This document shows positions 24,565-36,048 of a stretch of 64,000 nt of DNA, in pieces (position 1 is the stretch's first letter; each line of letters opens with the position of its first letter). Origin of the DNA: Tubulanus polymorphus (Eukaryota; Nemertea; Palaeonemertea; Tubulaniformes; Tubulanidae). The DNA lies in the NCBI RefSeq assembly GCF_964204645.1, contig NC_134031.1:19465307-19529306 (forward strand), given 5' to 3'. Made by a program: the position numbers and the translations under genes. The notes beneath the pieces are model-generated. The model searched no databases. It worked only from the letters and a program-made list of their open reading frames with translations, and had not been told where the DNA came from.

Positions 24565-26923
24565 TCAGGATTTGGAAGCGAACGGGCCGAGACTATGATC
24601 GATTTCCCGTCTCTTGACGCCGATGCTGAAATTCGGTCGATGCTGCCGGTTTTTGCTGATATCCGGATTATATTTACACGGATCGGGCGTCGGCTCCGGG
24701 TTGTTCCACAGGATAGTGCCGCCGCGTCTGAACTGATGGGAAAATGCGGCGCCGGTTCTGTGCGTCAAATGATCGGCGTATTCTGGATTGTAGTCGTTCG
24801 GAGAGGGTTCACTTTCACAACCTGGAAACAGATTCAATAAAAATAAGAAAGATAACATCGAGGACTTTAACACGGTGGTCAGGTGTTGAGTTGTCCTCAA
24901 ACAGGTATCCCATTAATCCTCCAGATTTTACCATCCCTAGTCCGCTTGTTGGACACTAACCTTTTTTCGATATTGAAAAATTTTGTCTCGAGCCTATTGT
25001 AAACGATGGGGCCTCGGGTACAAAATTTTGTCCCCTACCCAGTAGAGATTTGTGCCGGTAAGATGTTGGAGCGGGCCACTGAAAAAATAAAAAGAAATTC
25101 TCACAGAATTCCACTTAAAAGTCCACAGGGGCTGGTTTTACAAAGCTACGTACAATCATCAAATCATATCAAAAATAAGAAAGTTGTGCCATTAAGTAAA
25201 GTAATGTTAATTTTGCTTTGTGAAACTGTCCCCAGATTGTTATCTCCGATTGATCTTTAAACATCCTAAATGATAAAGACTGATCTATGCCCACCCACAG
25301 TTTGGACCTGTGGGTATATAAGTATTTCATTCTACCGGTACCTTTCGATCTCTATAGAAGTCAACCTTATCACACCAGATGTGAGGAGTGCTAAACCATG
25401 GTTTTTCCCATGACGTTCGTCCACCACCACCTAAAATACGCAGAATAAACTAAAGGCCCGTCACCGACCTACGCATCTCTGACCATATCTCAGAAGCCAC
25501 CAAGATTTTAGCGATGTCAAAAGCGGTAATTATTTCAGTACATGAGAGATACATGTATAGTGTATATAGCAAGCAGACTTCAATGAACCTGATATACAGC
25601 CATTCTAGCGTAACTTGGAACTAAACTTGTTTAATTTGTTCAAATTTGTTTCATTTTTCCCCGAATCGAAATTCCTGATGCACTGGTTTAAACGTTTTCT
25701 CAAGTCTAGTACCTAGCCGTCGTTCCACAACCGGTAACAACGACTGGTATTCAGACTATGGTTTTCTATATTGCAGACATCAGTTATCCATAATTTGCCT
25801 ATATCAAAGCTATACACTAAAGCATTAAACTAAATGCCATAAGCTGATAACTATTCGAATTTCTATTTCATTATGGATTATAAGTAAAACTATGCATTCT
25901 AAAACTAAATAAGCTATGATTATAAACCTTTTTCTGGGTGACATTTACGCCCGAACGAATAGGCGGGAGCGTTTTTCTCTTGAAGTGGTTTGCTAATCGG
26001 TGTGTAAGACCAAGGTGTCGGACCTTCCATATCGATACGCAGCGGGGGCCTTGAATTAATCGCTTCGTCGTAAGTGACAACTTTACGCAGCATGGTTGGA
26101 GTTTCTACGAATGGTCGAACATCTCTTCTACTTCGCGGCCTACAAATTAGAAGAAAAAGTTAGCCTAGGGGCAGCAGATATTCTACAAATTGGAAGAAAA
26201 AGTTAGCCTAGGGGCAGCAGATATTCTACAAATTGGAAGAAAAAGTTGGCCTAGGGGCAGCAGATATTCTACAAATTAGAAGAAAGAGTTAGCCTAGGGG
26301 CAGCAGATATTTTACAAATTAGAAGAAAAAGTTAGCCTAGGGGCAGCAGATATTCTACAAATTAGAAGAAAAAGTTAGCCTAGGGGCAGCAGATATTTTA
26401 CAAATTAGAAGAAAAAGTTAGCCTAGGGGCAGCAGATATTCTACAAATTAGAAGAAAAAGTTAGCCTAGGGACTGCAGATATTCTACAAATTAGAAGAAA
26501 AAGTTAGCCTAGGGGCAGCAGATATTTTACAAGGGGTGGTTGATTTTTTGAGGGGTGGATGTAAAGATGAAAGAGAAGGTCGCCCCTGTAGAACCTTTTG
26601 TAGGGAACACGTGTAACTGCTTACTTGGATGAGGCCATTGTGACGGTAGCGATTTTCACCATAGCTGGAGGAATCTTTGATCGATTATACGCTCTGAACG
26701 GACTCTTACAAACTGATGTAGATTCATGTTTCACGCCGCTCTGCGAGTATGGACTCGGTAGTCGTGGAAACTGTAATGAAGATGCCTGATCATTGATGTG
26801 AGGGATGATGTCCGGTCCAGATCCCGATGATTGATGGGATAATTTGCTGTTTTCTTTGATGATGTTTTCTTTATTTGTGATGGTTTCAGCATCATCAGAG
26901 TTCGCGGGATCTGTCGTATCCAT
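24565..26923 (-). CDS. Sperm-tail PG-rich repeat (STPG/ODF3-type) protein
   Basis: Three coding exons on the minus strand, 26625-26923, 25928-26139 and 24565-24821, join in phase to 255 residues. The ATG at 26923 follows an acceptor-like TTTTTGACAG by one base, so a 5' UTR exon probably lies upstream. The first 95 residues are Ser-rich and disordered. The rest carries the degenerate PG-repeat pattern of SHIPPO/STPG proteins: GPTPWSYTPISKP then PAYSFGRKC, EPSPNDYNPEY, and EPTPDPCKYNPDI then FSIGV. Known members sit on ciliary or flagellar microtubules, so an axonemal role is inferred. The donor after exon 2 (GTTTAT) is weak. The intron before exon 2 carries nine tandem copies of a 3' splice site. 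The exact paralogue is not clear. Confidence 0.7.
25128..25240. mobile_element. Small MITE with GGGGCTGGTTTTACAAAGC ends
   Basis: The left end CAGGGGCTGGTTTTACAAAG and right end CTTTGTGAAACTGTCCCCAG are inverted repeats. It lies in the last intron of the STPG-like gene. Confidence 0.55.
26140..26526 (-). repeat. Nine tandem 43-bp repeats, each a 3' splice acceptor
   Basis: Nine units of exactly 43 bp begin at 26140, 26183, 26226, 26269, 26312, 26355, 26398, 26441 and 26484; a tenth breaks off at about 26531. In the transcript orientation each unit contains GGCTAAC (branch-point-like), TTTTTCTTCTAATTTGTAG (polypyrimidine tract and AG). The last unit's AG is the acceptor of exon 25928-26139 of the STPG-like gene. 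Confidence 0.85.
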
Positions 26924-26925
26924 CC

Positions 26926-28229
26926 TGTCAAAAATATTAAATGGAAAATAGATTCATTTATTTCAATCGCTACTATCGACTCCGAGTAGTATCCTCCTGA
27001 GTGATACTGATAGAGTCTTGTGATGCCATCAGCAGGTTCGAATCCCTAACCTTCCAAAAAGAAGAATGAATTGACAGAGTCAGAGAGAATGTGGTGTGAT
27101 GATTGACAAAGATATAGGGCCTAATCAAATAACAGTCAGTAGGTAGTGAGAGATTAGGTTATTAGTCAAAAGTTAAATCAAGGTCATCCAATTCCAGTGA
27201 CCTCTGACAGTCACTCCAGACTCCTCCACACTGGCTCCAGATTCAGAAGAGTCAGTGTGTTCCTTTTTCTATCCATCCCAGGCATTTTCAACAACATTTG
27301 GTCTAACTGCAGTTTGAGTCACCTATCCACTGGGTGGCGCTTGTGTTATTAAAGAATAGTGTTATGGTAAGGTTAGGTACATAACCAATAGGGACACCTA
27401 CTAAACTGCAGTCACCCAACATTTAATTTTAACAGATTTTCACACTATTTAATTCTGGTTCTTCAGTTCTTGCTAACAACGTTTTGGTTAACGTCAGTTC
27501 CACATTCAAAATGTCTGTATTCATCCTTAAGTAGATATTTACAAATCGAATTAGATCGTGTTGCTAGAGCTGCTGATAAATGGTAATTTCTAGTTTACCT
27601 GTGTACGATTCGATTTAGTTCATTCCATCCACCATTTTGTATCCAATGACGCTCGGTTGTTCTCGGCGGTTAACCTAAACTGCCGTATGACGGACTTTCA
27701 ATCGGCTCCAGTAGTATACACACGGAAGCGAGGAATGAGTGGGAGGCCTCCGGATATCTATCTCCCGCGGTTAGGAAACAACCTATCAAAAGTCTTATTT
27801 TACTTCCGCCTCCACTTTTTTGTGAATTCTCGAATTCTCAACAAAAACTGCCAAAAAAACTGAATGGATTTTTAAAACAATTTAAAACAGTCAAAATAAT
27901 ATCTGAATGAAGGTCAGTTTTGATGATGGATTCTTTTTTTCGAGAGAGATGATAGGTGCATTGATTATTGGTGCTAATCCGTCAAAGTTAAATGCTCTTT
28001 TTTTCCTTCTCAAACTAAAACTAACTGATAACGTCGGTGTAGGACTGTAGGGACGTAGGCCTAACGAATTAAATTTCAAAAATGGCCGTCCATCCTTTTG
28101 GTGATGCTATTGCTTCAGCCACTTTTTCACTTCCCGGACTCTCAGTTCACACCCGTCCAACGCAATCCCAGTCCGCAGTTTCTTTATTGGTCGTGTTTTA
28201 TTTTCGTTACAACAGGTTAGATTTATGAG
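26926..28229. other. Head-to-head interval between the STPG-like gene and FBXL6
   Basis: About 1.3 kb that should carry 5' UTR exons and a shared or divided promoter. It contains a tRNA-like repeat fragment (27013-27060, GGTTCGAATCCC). An acceptor-like AACAG at 28214 sits just before the FBXL6 start. No open frame is supported. Confidence 0.4.
27013..27060 (+). repeat. tRNA-like SINE fragment
   Basis: It reads TGATGCCATCAGCAGGTTCG then AATCCC, the B-box-like block shared with 13538-13625, 61936-62060 and 62195-62262. Confidence 0.4.
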
Positions 28230-31200
28230 ATGCCGATGAAACGACGTGGTTTATTCGGGATGCAATCGTCGCGGACTCTGTTCTCATTCATTGCTAAACC
28301 GGGTGAAGAATGGTCTTCAGATGATTCTGGAGATTCTGATTATCGTGATCCGGGGTATGTGTGTGTGTTATCATCAGGTTCCCGCATTTTTTCTATTAGA
28401 TTTGATATTCCCTGCGCTCGAGAATTCTGGCTTATTTATTGAACAAAGTGGCTATTCTTACGTGGCCCGTAAGAATTAACTGCCGGCTATATTTACGTCT
28501 GTTCCTACGAAACTGTGATCTCTACGCTAATGACTGACGCGCATGCGTACAGAGGTGCGCGACTTAGAAAATTCAAGGAAAGTGTGGAGAATAGAGTTAG
28601 AGAAAAATAGAGCGGATTGAGCGAGACTCGAACCCGGGCCAGTAAATTACTAGCGCAGCATCATACCACTAGACCACCGAGCTCGCTGACAGTCGGCCGA
28701 ATGTTTTAACTACATATAGCCTCACCTTACCCTAACTCTATCCCTACCCGGACGTAAATAAAGCTGGAAGTTAATTCTTACGGGCGACGTAAAAATAGCC
28801 ACTTTGTTTATTGAAAGTCTTTGGATTTGTTGGGATTTGAATTGTCGATGTCTTGTTGTTTTTGAACATGGATCAGCTTGAACCCCTTCCTCCCCCCCCC
28901 CCTGTTCTAGATATCTTATGATTCAAGCAGGGAATCTTTAGTCAAGGGTCAGGGAATCTTAGATCTATAAGAATCCTGCCGGATGTGGATATTTTTCATC
29001 CTGGAAATAAGAGTATGTTCCAGGAAAAAGAGAATGGATGATTATCATTAAAAGAAACCGACGAAATCAATTGAGACAACTTTAATTGATTTTTTCTTTA
29101 GTTTCGGGTGGAATCCTTTCACTTATCTCCAGGGTTTCTTTCCCTTAAAATGACAATGATAGTTAAAATAGTAAGGGAGTCCTGAAGGGATATTACCAGA
29201 AGCCGGTTGCACAAGACCAACTAATTTCTATAGCCAATCTAACAACTTAAGATTTAGGAACACTTTTGGACTTAAGTCATGGCTGTGCAACTGCCCCCAG
29301 AGGAAAGGATAGTTTCAGACAAAAAATCTATGATATTGTGGGTTTTTCTAAATCAAGACTGGAAAGACCTGAAGTTTAGTAAACGTTGATGATTCGTCGG
29401 TTCTCTTGAAGGAAAAACTCTGAAGAAGATGAAGACGATGATGAATATACGCCGAAATCTAAAAAACCGAAACGTTCGACAACGAAAACAAACGGCGTCA
29501 AAACGAAACGAAAATCAACGCGAAAAACTGCGACGAAATCGAAAAAAACGAAAAACTATTTCAGCGATGATGATGATAACGACGATGACGACGACGAGGA
29601 TGAAGACTTCGCCGCCGATACGCCGTCGACGAGCAGCCCGAAACAACTAGCAAAAATATCGCCATCGTCGAAAAAAACAAACAACAAGAAAATCAATCAT
29701 TTCAACGGACGTAAGCCGTCGGATGCGGTCGGGAAACTGTGGGGTAAATGGATGCCGCCGGAGGTGCTCACTAAAATATTCACTCATGTCATAGAAGAGG
29801 CCGGAGCTATTCCATTCCTTATCAAGTAAGTTAAACCCATTCGCTGCTGGCTAAAAATATAATCGTACTTACGGTTCCGTCACCAGTGCCACTACAAATA
29901 TATTTGGTTCAGTCACCAGTGCCACTACAAATATATTTGGTTCAGTCACCAGCGCCACTACAAATATATTTGGTTCAGTCACCGGCGCCACTACAAATAT
30001 ATTTGGTTCAGTCACCAGCGCCACTACAAATATATTTGGTCCAGTCACCGGCGCCACTACAAATATATTTGGTCCAGTCACCGGTGCCACTACAAATATA
30101 TTTGGTCCAGTCACCGGCGCCACTACAAATATATTTGGTTCCGTCACCAGCACTATGAATATACTCATACTTGCAGCGGACTGTGGGCTCTAGTTGGATT
30201 TTTTGAAAACTTTTTCGGGAATTTTAACAACTGTCAGTAAACTGCTCTAATCTTGGGTGAATTTTTGCTGAGATTTATCCCGAAAAACCGTCTAAGTATT
30301 TTCCTGATTCTGAACTCTTGAAATATTCACAACAGTCCCCCCAACACTACCGAGTCTCAACTGAATTCTCTGATTCTCGAGGCAGTGTTAACTGTAATTG
30401 GCTTTGATTGTACGCGTAAACAATATTGTTTTTTTTTTTTTAGCGCTGGTCGAACTTGTCGATTGTGGCACGATACGTCGTTACAGTTGACACTATGGAG
30501 AGATGTGGATTTAACGTACGGTTGGATTACACAAACCGATAGAACTATGTACTGGTTGTGCAGTAATAGATTAACGCGATGTACACATCTGAATGTAACC
30601 GGCTGGAAAAACCTTACTAATTCCGGCTTTCAGGTTCGTAGCAATTCGTTCGAGGCTACAGTTATTATACCAGTTGTTCGAAAGTAGTTTAATGAGATTT
30701 AACCGGCTGATTGTTGATGTTGATTGTCATCTGGAAGATGCTCTTGCTTTTCTTTTAGACCCCTCCGACACTGTTATCTCTAACCAACTTTTGAACAACT
30801 TTATCGCAGGAAACTTCAGCGTAATAACTTCTTGTTCTTTCTGTGTTTCGATCGTATTGTCATTGTGTATTTTACAGGCAATCGTTGACAGTTGTTTGGA
30901 GTTGGAGTCGATCAATTTATCCGGATGCGGAAAAATCTCATCATCCAGTTTAAAAGAGCTCGTCGATAAATGTCCGTCTGTACGCTTTGTTGGCCTATCA
31001 GATACAAGTGTAAGTTACCAATAATATCAATAAAATGTCCCCCCTTAGTGAAGCATTTGGATTGCGTTTGAAAAATGGTCTAAATTAAGAGTACTGCATT
31101 TTTTAGGCTGATATGATTTCTGCTCAATCGTTGAGGTATCTCATCAGTAAACAGGGTTCGACGTTGACTGGTCTCGACTTGAGCAACAACAACCTTCTTG

Positions 31201-34141
31201 GTTTCTACGCGATATTCGTCGGGATTATGGTACGTTCGAAAATTTGCATTTTAAATGATTCACTTGTCCAGGGGCCGGTTCCATAGTCCATGACTTAGAC
31301 TTAAGACTAGTCTAAGGCTCTTATAGTTATATAGCTAATCTAACAACTTAAGACCAGTCTTAAGATTTAAGACCACTTTTGGACTTAAGTCTCGACTATG
31401 GAACCGGCCCCAGGTGAATAAGAAGTTGAAAGTCTAATAAATTTCACTCATCTTTGTTCATGAATAGGAGAATTGTCGAAATCTACGATCGTTGAACATA
31501 TCTAATATAACAGGAATGACGGGTTATATTTCGATGAATGTGGAAAAGTTTCAGGAAGGATGTCCGAAACTCGAAGTGCTCATGATGGCCAATACGAAAA
31601 TCCGTCCAGTATTCGCCACCAAGGATAAAAAGGTTGGGCGAGAAAAGATTCGATTTTGAAAAGACAAAAATTGTTAATTCCTTCAATTCTAAGAAATAGG
31701 CAATTAGAAATTTCTGGCTAGTTTGTAGTTGTACAGTAAACTACGCCTAAATCAGGTTACAGTTGGGATTTGTTTTTATCCTACTAGGTGGTTGCCAAAT
31801 TAGAAACTGAATTTAGTTACCGGTAGTCTTGAAATAAAAAAATTTTATTACAAAACCACTGAATTAATTAATGGTTTACAGTGATAAAGAGTACTGATTT
31901 AGGAGAAGTCTGCAGTAATTGTGATATGAAAGTGAACAAACGCTTCCTCAAAATTCGAAATTCTCTCCTTTAATACTCCTTATACCAAGAATGACTGATC
32001 TGTAGGGACCTTGATTTACGTCGATTCAATGAACATTCAGCTGTAGATACGTATGTTTTATGTTGTTCGTATTTCAGGATGAATCATTAGGTTTCCCGGC
32101 ATTACGTGAGCTCAGCGTCGCATCAGTCAATGATGCATCTGTTAACTCTAGTCTACTTGTCGATGATGATCTCCTCTGCAGGTAAATAATACCGCAAATA
32201 GCAACGTTTAACCGTAATAATTTTTACGAGAAAAAAGATTCAAATTTACGTTAAAATCAGGAAAACCTCAGAGCATTTGTAAGTGGGAGGAATGTGGCCA
32301 GCCTGGTACATGTAAAATGAATTCAATTAATGTGGGTTTGTCTGAACGAGTCATTGCCTCATTGGCTTGTTTGAAATGTTATCCAGAGTTGATGATTATT
32401 TTACAGAATTCTGAAGAATGCGACGAATCTGTCGTTACTCGATGTACGCGGCTGTTGTAATCTAACGGCTGATTGCGTTTACATGCTAGAAGCGAAATCG
32501 TTGAAATATCTTTATGTCTCACACAGTCCTGTCACTAAATATGAAGGAATTCAGGTCATACTTCAAAAGGTTTGTGTCGTTTAATCAAATGCGGCGAAAC
32601 ATGCTGATAATCATCTATAGTTGAAATGATCGTTATCATGGCAGGAAATTCAAACTTAAAAGAGAAAAACCAAGATATTTGAGTTAAGTTTCTTATAGGT
32701 TATTATACTGTCTGCTTGTGTTGCATGAGGGAATCTAACCCTAGCATCATTCGGGAGGTAATATCTAAGCTGTATCGGGATTCGATTCTAACCCCGCAGC
32801 TGGAACCGTGTGGCCGTTGATGGAGGGTTTTGTGAAGGTTAACCCTTTCAGTGCGTCTACACCGCAGTGCGGTGTATAAATCAGTGATGGATTTTGCTAG
32901 TACACCGCACTGCGGTGTATTGATGTAATTAGTAATTTGTAATTATCTCTATTGAAAAATGGCAGCAAGTGTCAAACATAGTGAAATACTAGTAACTAAC
33001 GATACACCGCACTGCGGTGTAGACGCACTATAGTGGTATTCCCATTGTTCAACACACTAGGGTGGAATTTTTTAGAATTTTCTCTAGCACTATAGGGTAT
33101 TAATTAGTCAGCACTGAAAGGGTTAATCCATGTCTAAAAGATGCATTAATTTCAACCATCATAAGTGATTCACTTTTATCGTTTAGAGGAAAAACAACCG
33201 GCTAATTTTGTATTTCAAATTCAATTTTATCGCTCAGCAGTTTGAAAATACATGCTGACGACTATTATCCAACTATTGAACCACCAGTAAATGATGTTAG
33301 TCAATGTTTTATGTCCAAAATTGACCATTTCTTAGTATTATATATTCGTGCTTGAATTTGCGTACATGGGGCCCTTATTCTTTTTCTGGTGAATTTTGAG
33401 TCCTGCTGAAGTTTCCGATCTTAATATTCATTTTTAGTGGCATCATAGTTTACTAGAACTTGATCTAGCGTGGAATGTCTACCCGGGTATGTCGTTAGAT
33501 ATCGCGATACAGAAACTGTCTGTAATGTCGACGGAACAACCGGTCGCCTTAGAACGATTGAATCTCAGCGGAACGTCAATCGATTGTCACAGAATCAGGT
33601 AGTCTATCTCTACCTATCGTAGGGATCAGTCGAAATATAGGGGATTTTATTTTTACAGATTTGAAAAATCAGCTTGGTCCAGTTCCACAGTTGTGAGTTA
33701 AGATTTAACTCTAACTCACGACTGTGGAACTGGGTCCTTGTGATTAAGTCCCAATGTCGGAGAAATTTGTCCCCTAACAGATTTCTCCGACATTGGTTCT
33801 GATTGTCTGAGTCAAATTTTCCGACATTGGTGCACATCAATATCACCTCGCGCATAGATTTAATTTAAAGGGAGACGTCTTTAGGTCTACTTATCCTAAT
33901 ATATCTGTTGAGCCATGTGGGGGTCATCACGCTGTACAGCATATACTAATATAAATCATAACCGGTCTTTATTTCGACTATTTTCAGGTCGTTGTTGTTG
34001 ACTTGTCCGAATCTGAAAGAGTTGAATTTGCAGTCGTGTCGGGGATTACCGCGTGGAATGAAACGTCTTTACGAAGGCGATAAACTCACTGAACTTATCG
34101 ATAATATCGACGATATTTGCTCCGAATCGAACGATTTATGA
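28230..34141 (+). CDS. FBXL6: F-box/LRR-repeat protein 6
   Basis: Ten exons: 28230-28354, 29412-29825, 30444-30633, 30878-31009, 31107-31229, 31468-31632, 32078-32181, 32407-32569, 33438-33598, 33988-34141. All join in phase to 576 residues. Residues 1-150 alternate acidic and Lys-rich low-complexity blocks (nuclear-signal-like). The F-box is at about 151-203 (LWGKWMPPEVLTKIFTHV, then TCRLWHD and TLWRDVDL). Irregular leucine-rich repeats follow. The C-terminus LKELNLQSCRGLPRGMKRLY matches the diagnostic end of vertebrate FBXL6, and the preceding WHHSLLELDL and LDVRGCCNLT blocks align too. FBXL proteins are substrate receptors of SCF ubiquitin ligases, binding SKP1 through the F-box. The donors at 31633 (GTTGGG) and 30634 (GTTCGT) are weak but phase-consistent. 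AATAAA signals occur near 35747. Confidence 0.92.
28441..28810. mobile_element. TIR element with a tRNA-like insert
   Basis: Arms of about 58 bp: the left begins GAACAAAGTGGCTATTCTTA and the right (reverse complement) AAACAAAGTGGCTATTTTTA, both continuing through CCCGTAAGAATTAACT to TATTTACGTC. The interior holds a tRNA-like block on the minus strand. It lies in intron 1 of FBXL6. Confidence 0.75.
28615..28687 (-). repeat. tRNA-like sequence inside a MITE
   Basis: The minus strand contains an A-box-like TGGTCTAGTGGTATGAT and a B-box-like GGTTCGAGTCT with tRNA-like spacing. AGCGAG and CTCGCT could form part of an acceptor stem, but the T-stem does not pair properly. It is a tRNA-derived pol III promoter rather than a functional tRNA. 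Confidence 0.5.
29201..29300. mobile_element. Internally deleted copy of the 147-bp MITE
   Basis: It shares AATCTAACAACTTAAGA and CACTTTTGGACTTAAGTCAT with the 7234-7380 element and ends in CTGTGCAACTGCCCCCAG, but lacks about 45 bp. Confidence 0.6.
29873..30165. repeat. 33-bp minisatellite, about 8.9 copies
   Basis: The unit is GTCACCAGYGCCACTACAAA plus TATATTTGGTT, with C/T and A/G variants. It sits in FBXL6 intron 2. Because 33 is divisible by three, long open frames occur on both strands; they are by-products. Confidence 0.9.
31268..31414. mobile_element. 147-bp MITE, second full copy
   Basis: The ends CCAGGGGCCGGTTCCATAGT and ACTATGGAACCGGCCCCAGG are inverted repeats. Same length and interior as 7234-7380. 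In an FBXL6 intron. Confidence 0.75.
31722..32010. repeat. Dispersed intronic repeat, copy 2
   Basis: Partner of 22415-22655, with the same order of conserved blocks ending CCAAGAATGACTGATCTGTA. Confidence 0.5.
32839..33126. mobile_element. piggyBac-like MITE with internal palindromes
   Basis: Bounded by TTAA on both sides with ends CCCTTTCAGTGC and GCACTGAAAGGG, as in piggyBac-type elements (TTAA target site, CCC...GGG termini). The body is 280 bp. Three near-perfect copies of the palindrome TACACCGCACTGCGGTGTA (or its G-centre version) lie at about 32859, 32911 and 33002. No transposase. Confidence 0.75.
33675..33737. repeat. Short foldback repeat, GGTCCAGTTCCACAGT type
   Basis: GGTCCAGTTCCACAGTTGTG and CACGACTGTGGAACTGGGTCC pair across a TTAACTC core. 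The same right half recurs at 42231-42321. In the last FBXL6 intron. Confidence 0.55.
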
Positions 34142-36048
34142 TACGAAGAGATTTGATTTATTCGCCCGTTCGTAACAAGTGCGTGAATTTATAGGCGTTC
34201 AGTTTAACTGTGGACCTTACTCAGCAAATTCGGCAGACGATTTATTATTGCTCGGTGGATCGAATATTGAGTTGAGAATACAAGGGTCGGATTTATGTGA
34301 AAAATGGATCTCTGCTTTGAAATGATTCTGAAGTTCAAATTGAAATATCATGGAAATTGTCACAAATTCAAGAGAAGTGTCGCGGCATAATATTTTTATT
34401 CCCATTTTATGCCATATCACGTTGAGCTCAGAATTTATGCACAAGCTGTATTGAAGTTTCAGAAATTTTATTTCATCTGTTCAGATTGAGATCGGTACAC
34501 CATAAGTTGTTGCACCGAGACATGAAAATTGTAAAAAAATATATGGAAAGTGGGAAAAATCTGACACATGGAATAACAAAATTGCGAGTTGACCGGCACG
34601 GGGTAAGAAGTCAAATGTATGTTCTATTTCAGGATTTTAGTTTGTATTTGTGGTGTTACGATTGACTATTCATAACTAGATCAGATGATGCCGTCGTCAT
34701 AGTTACGTACATGCATTTCGCTTACTAAAAAGTTTGTAATATTTAATTACAATAATTTATTTGTAGTGATTCCGAGCGGTGTTTATGTGACTCAGTTTCA
34801 GTTAGGCATCGTCGTAGACGGGGGAAAAGAGAATTAAAAGTTATTAAGTGGGTGTTTTAGATTCAATTGTTCACCTTAGATTTTAAGCAGAGAATATTAT
34901 ATATATAAATATACTGTGTTTGCATGAATGAATTTTGGAAACAGTTTTGCTGTATTGTGTCATGTATTACGTGTATACATTATGTCGGTATTGTTTTCAT
35001 GCAATTCCTGATTATTTACGGGAAGCTGCTCCCAATTATTTTGAGTGGCTGGTCTGTCATGTTTGTACAATCATATTTTCTATGGGTATCGAGAATAGAA
35101 TCCACTAATCGCCACAAATCATAAAACGAAATTTACGTATCAAATAGAAAAGTAAGACACAATGTTTGAAACTCTCTAGAGCCCAGCGTCGGGTGTGAGG
35201 GACAGAGACTAAACGTTCTGTTTTAGGGATCATTCATTGATTACGTATGCATAAAATTTGAATTTTTCGACCCCCCTCCCCCTCGGTACGCAAAATCGGC
35301 CATTTTTTCATATACATTAAGCATTACAGTACGCAATTGCACTGACCCCTCCCCCTCCCCTAATGCGTACGTAATAAATGAATGACCCCTAAAATGTTTT
35401 GATGGAATGAATATCGATTTTAATCTTTTAAATTTGTATATAAAACTGTAATGGATCGTAATATCTATTCCTCATGTCTTGAGTGTACGGGCTATTCTAC
35501 TACTTAGATGGGTATTTCATTGACTAATGCTTTGCCCAGATGCTTTTGATCAACTGTAAGCGATTCACGGTATTTAGACTATCTTTTTATATACAGAAAT
35601 CTGCATTTGAATGTAACATTGTTTTTGTACATAGATGACGTATGTACGAGTGTGGATCAGTCGCTTTCATTCAATAATATATGTACTTCAAATATCGTTC
35701 TTTTGAAGAGTCGTGATGTACACGAAAGTCTTGTATTTCGTCAGAAATAAAATAATGGAATAAAACGAAACTTTTCTTGAGAGTTAATATTCAATTTATA
35801 TTCAAGGTTTGTGTTCATTCCATGAGTTTTCTGAGTCTTGGATTTGGGTATTTATTCGGAATCTAATTCACGACCATGTAAAATCTTATTCAATAAAGGT
35901 CTATTGAATTGTATCGCACATCTCCTCTGGCAGGCGAATAACCATTAATTATTACAGCTGTAGCTAAAAAACTTTTTCTAATGGAATTATTACTTCCACA
36001 CTGCAACAACTTTGTTTTGTAAAAAGTATTAAGTTGTAAAACCGAAAG
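34142..36048. other. FBXL6 3' UTR and spacer before EEFSEC
   Basis: No supported open frame. It contains a MITE at 35221-35394 and AATAAA signals around 35747-35763. The EEFSEC start follows about 290 bases later, so its promoter is presumably in 35770-36040. Confidence 0.45.
35221..35394. mobile_element. MITE with TTTTAGGG(A/G)TCATTCATT ends
   Basis: The left end TTTTAGGGATCATTCATTGA and right end TAAATGAATGACCCCTAAAA are inverted repeats extending through the TTACGTATGCAT/ATGCGTACGTAA block. C-rich CCCCCTCCCC tracts lie just inside. Confidence 0.75.

Noticed and set aside
26140-26526. CRISPR-like regular direct repeats
   Set aside because: Units are contiguous 43-bp tandem repeats with no unique spacers, in a eukaryotic intron.
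28615-28687. Functional tRNA gene (minus strand)
   Set aside because: A and B boxes are present but the T-stem does not pair and the acceptor stem is incomplete; it lies inside a transposon.
29869-30168. Frames with an 11-residue repeat (NIFVVAPVTGP / PLQIYLVQSPA)
   Set aside because: Product of a 33-bp intronic minisatellite in FBXL6; open on both strands simply because the unit is a multiple of three.
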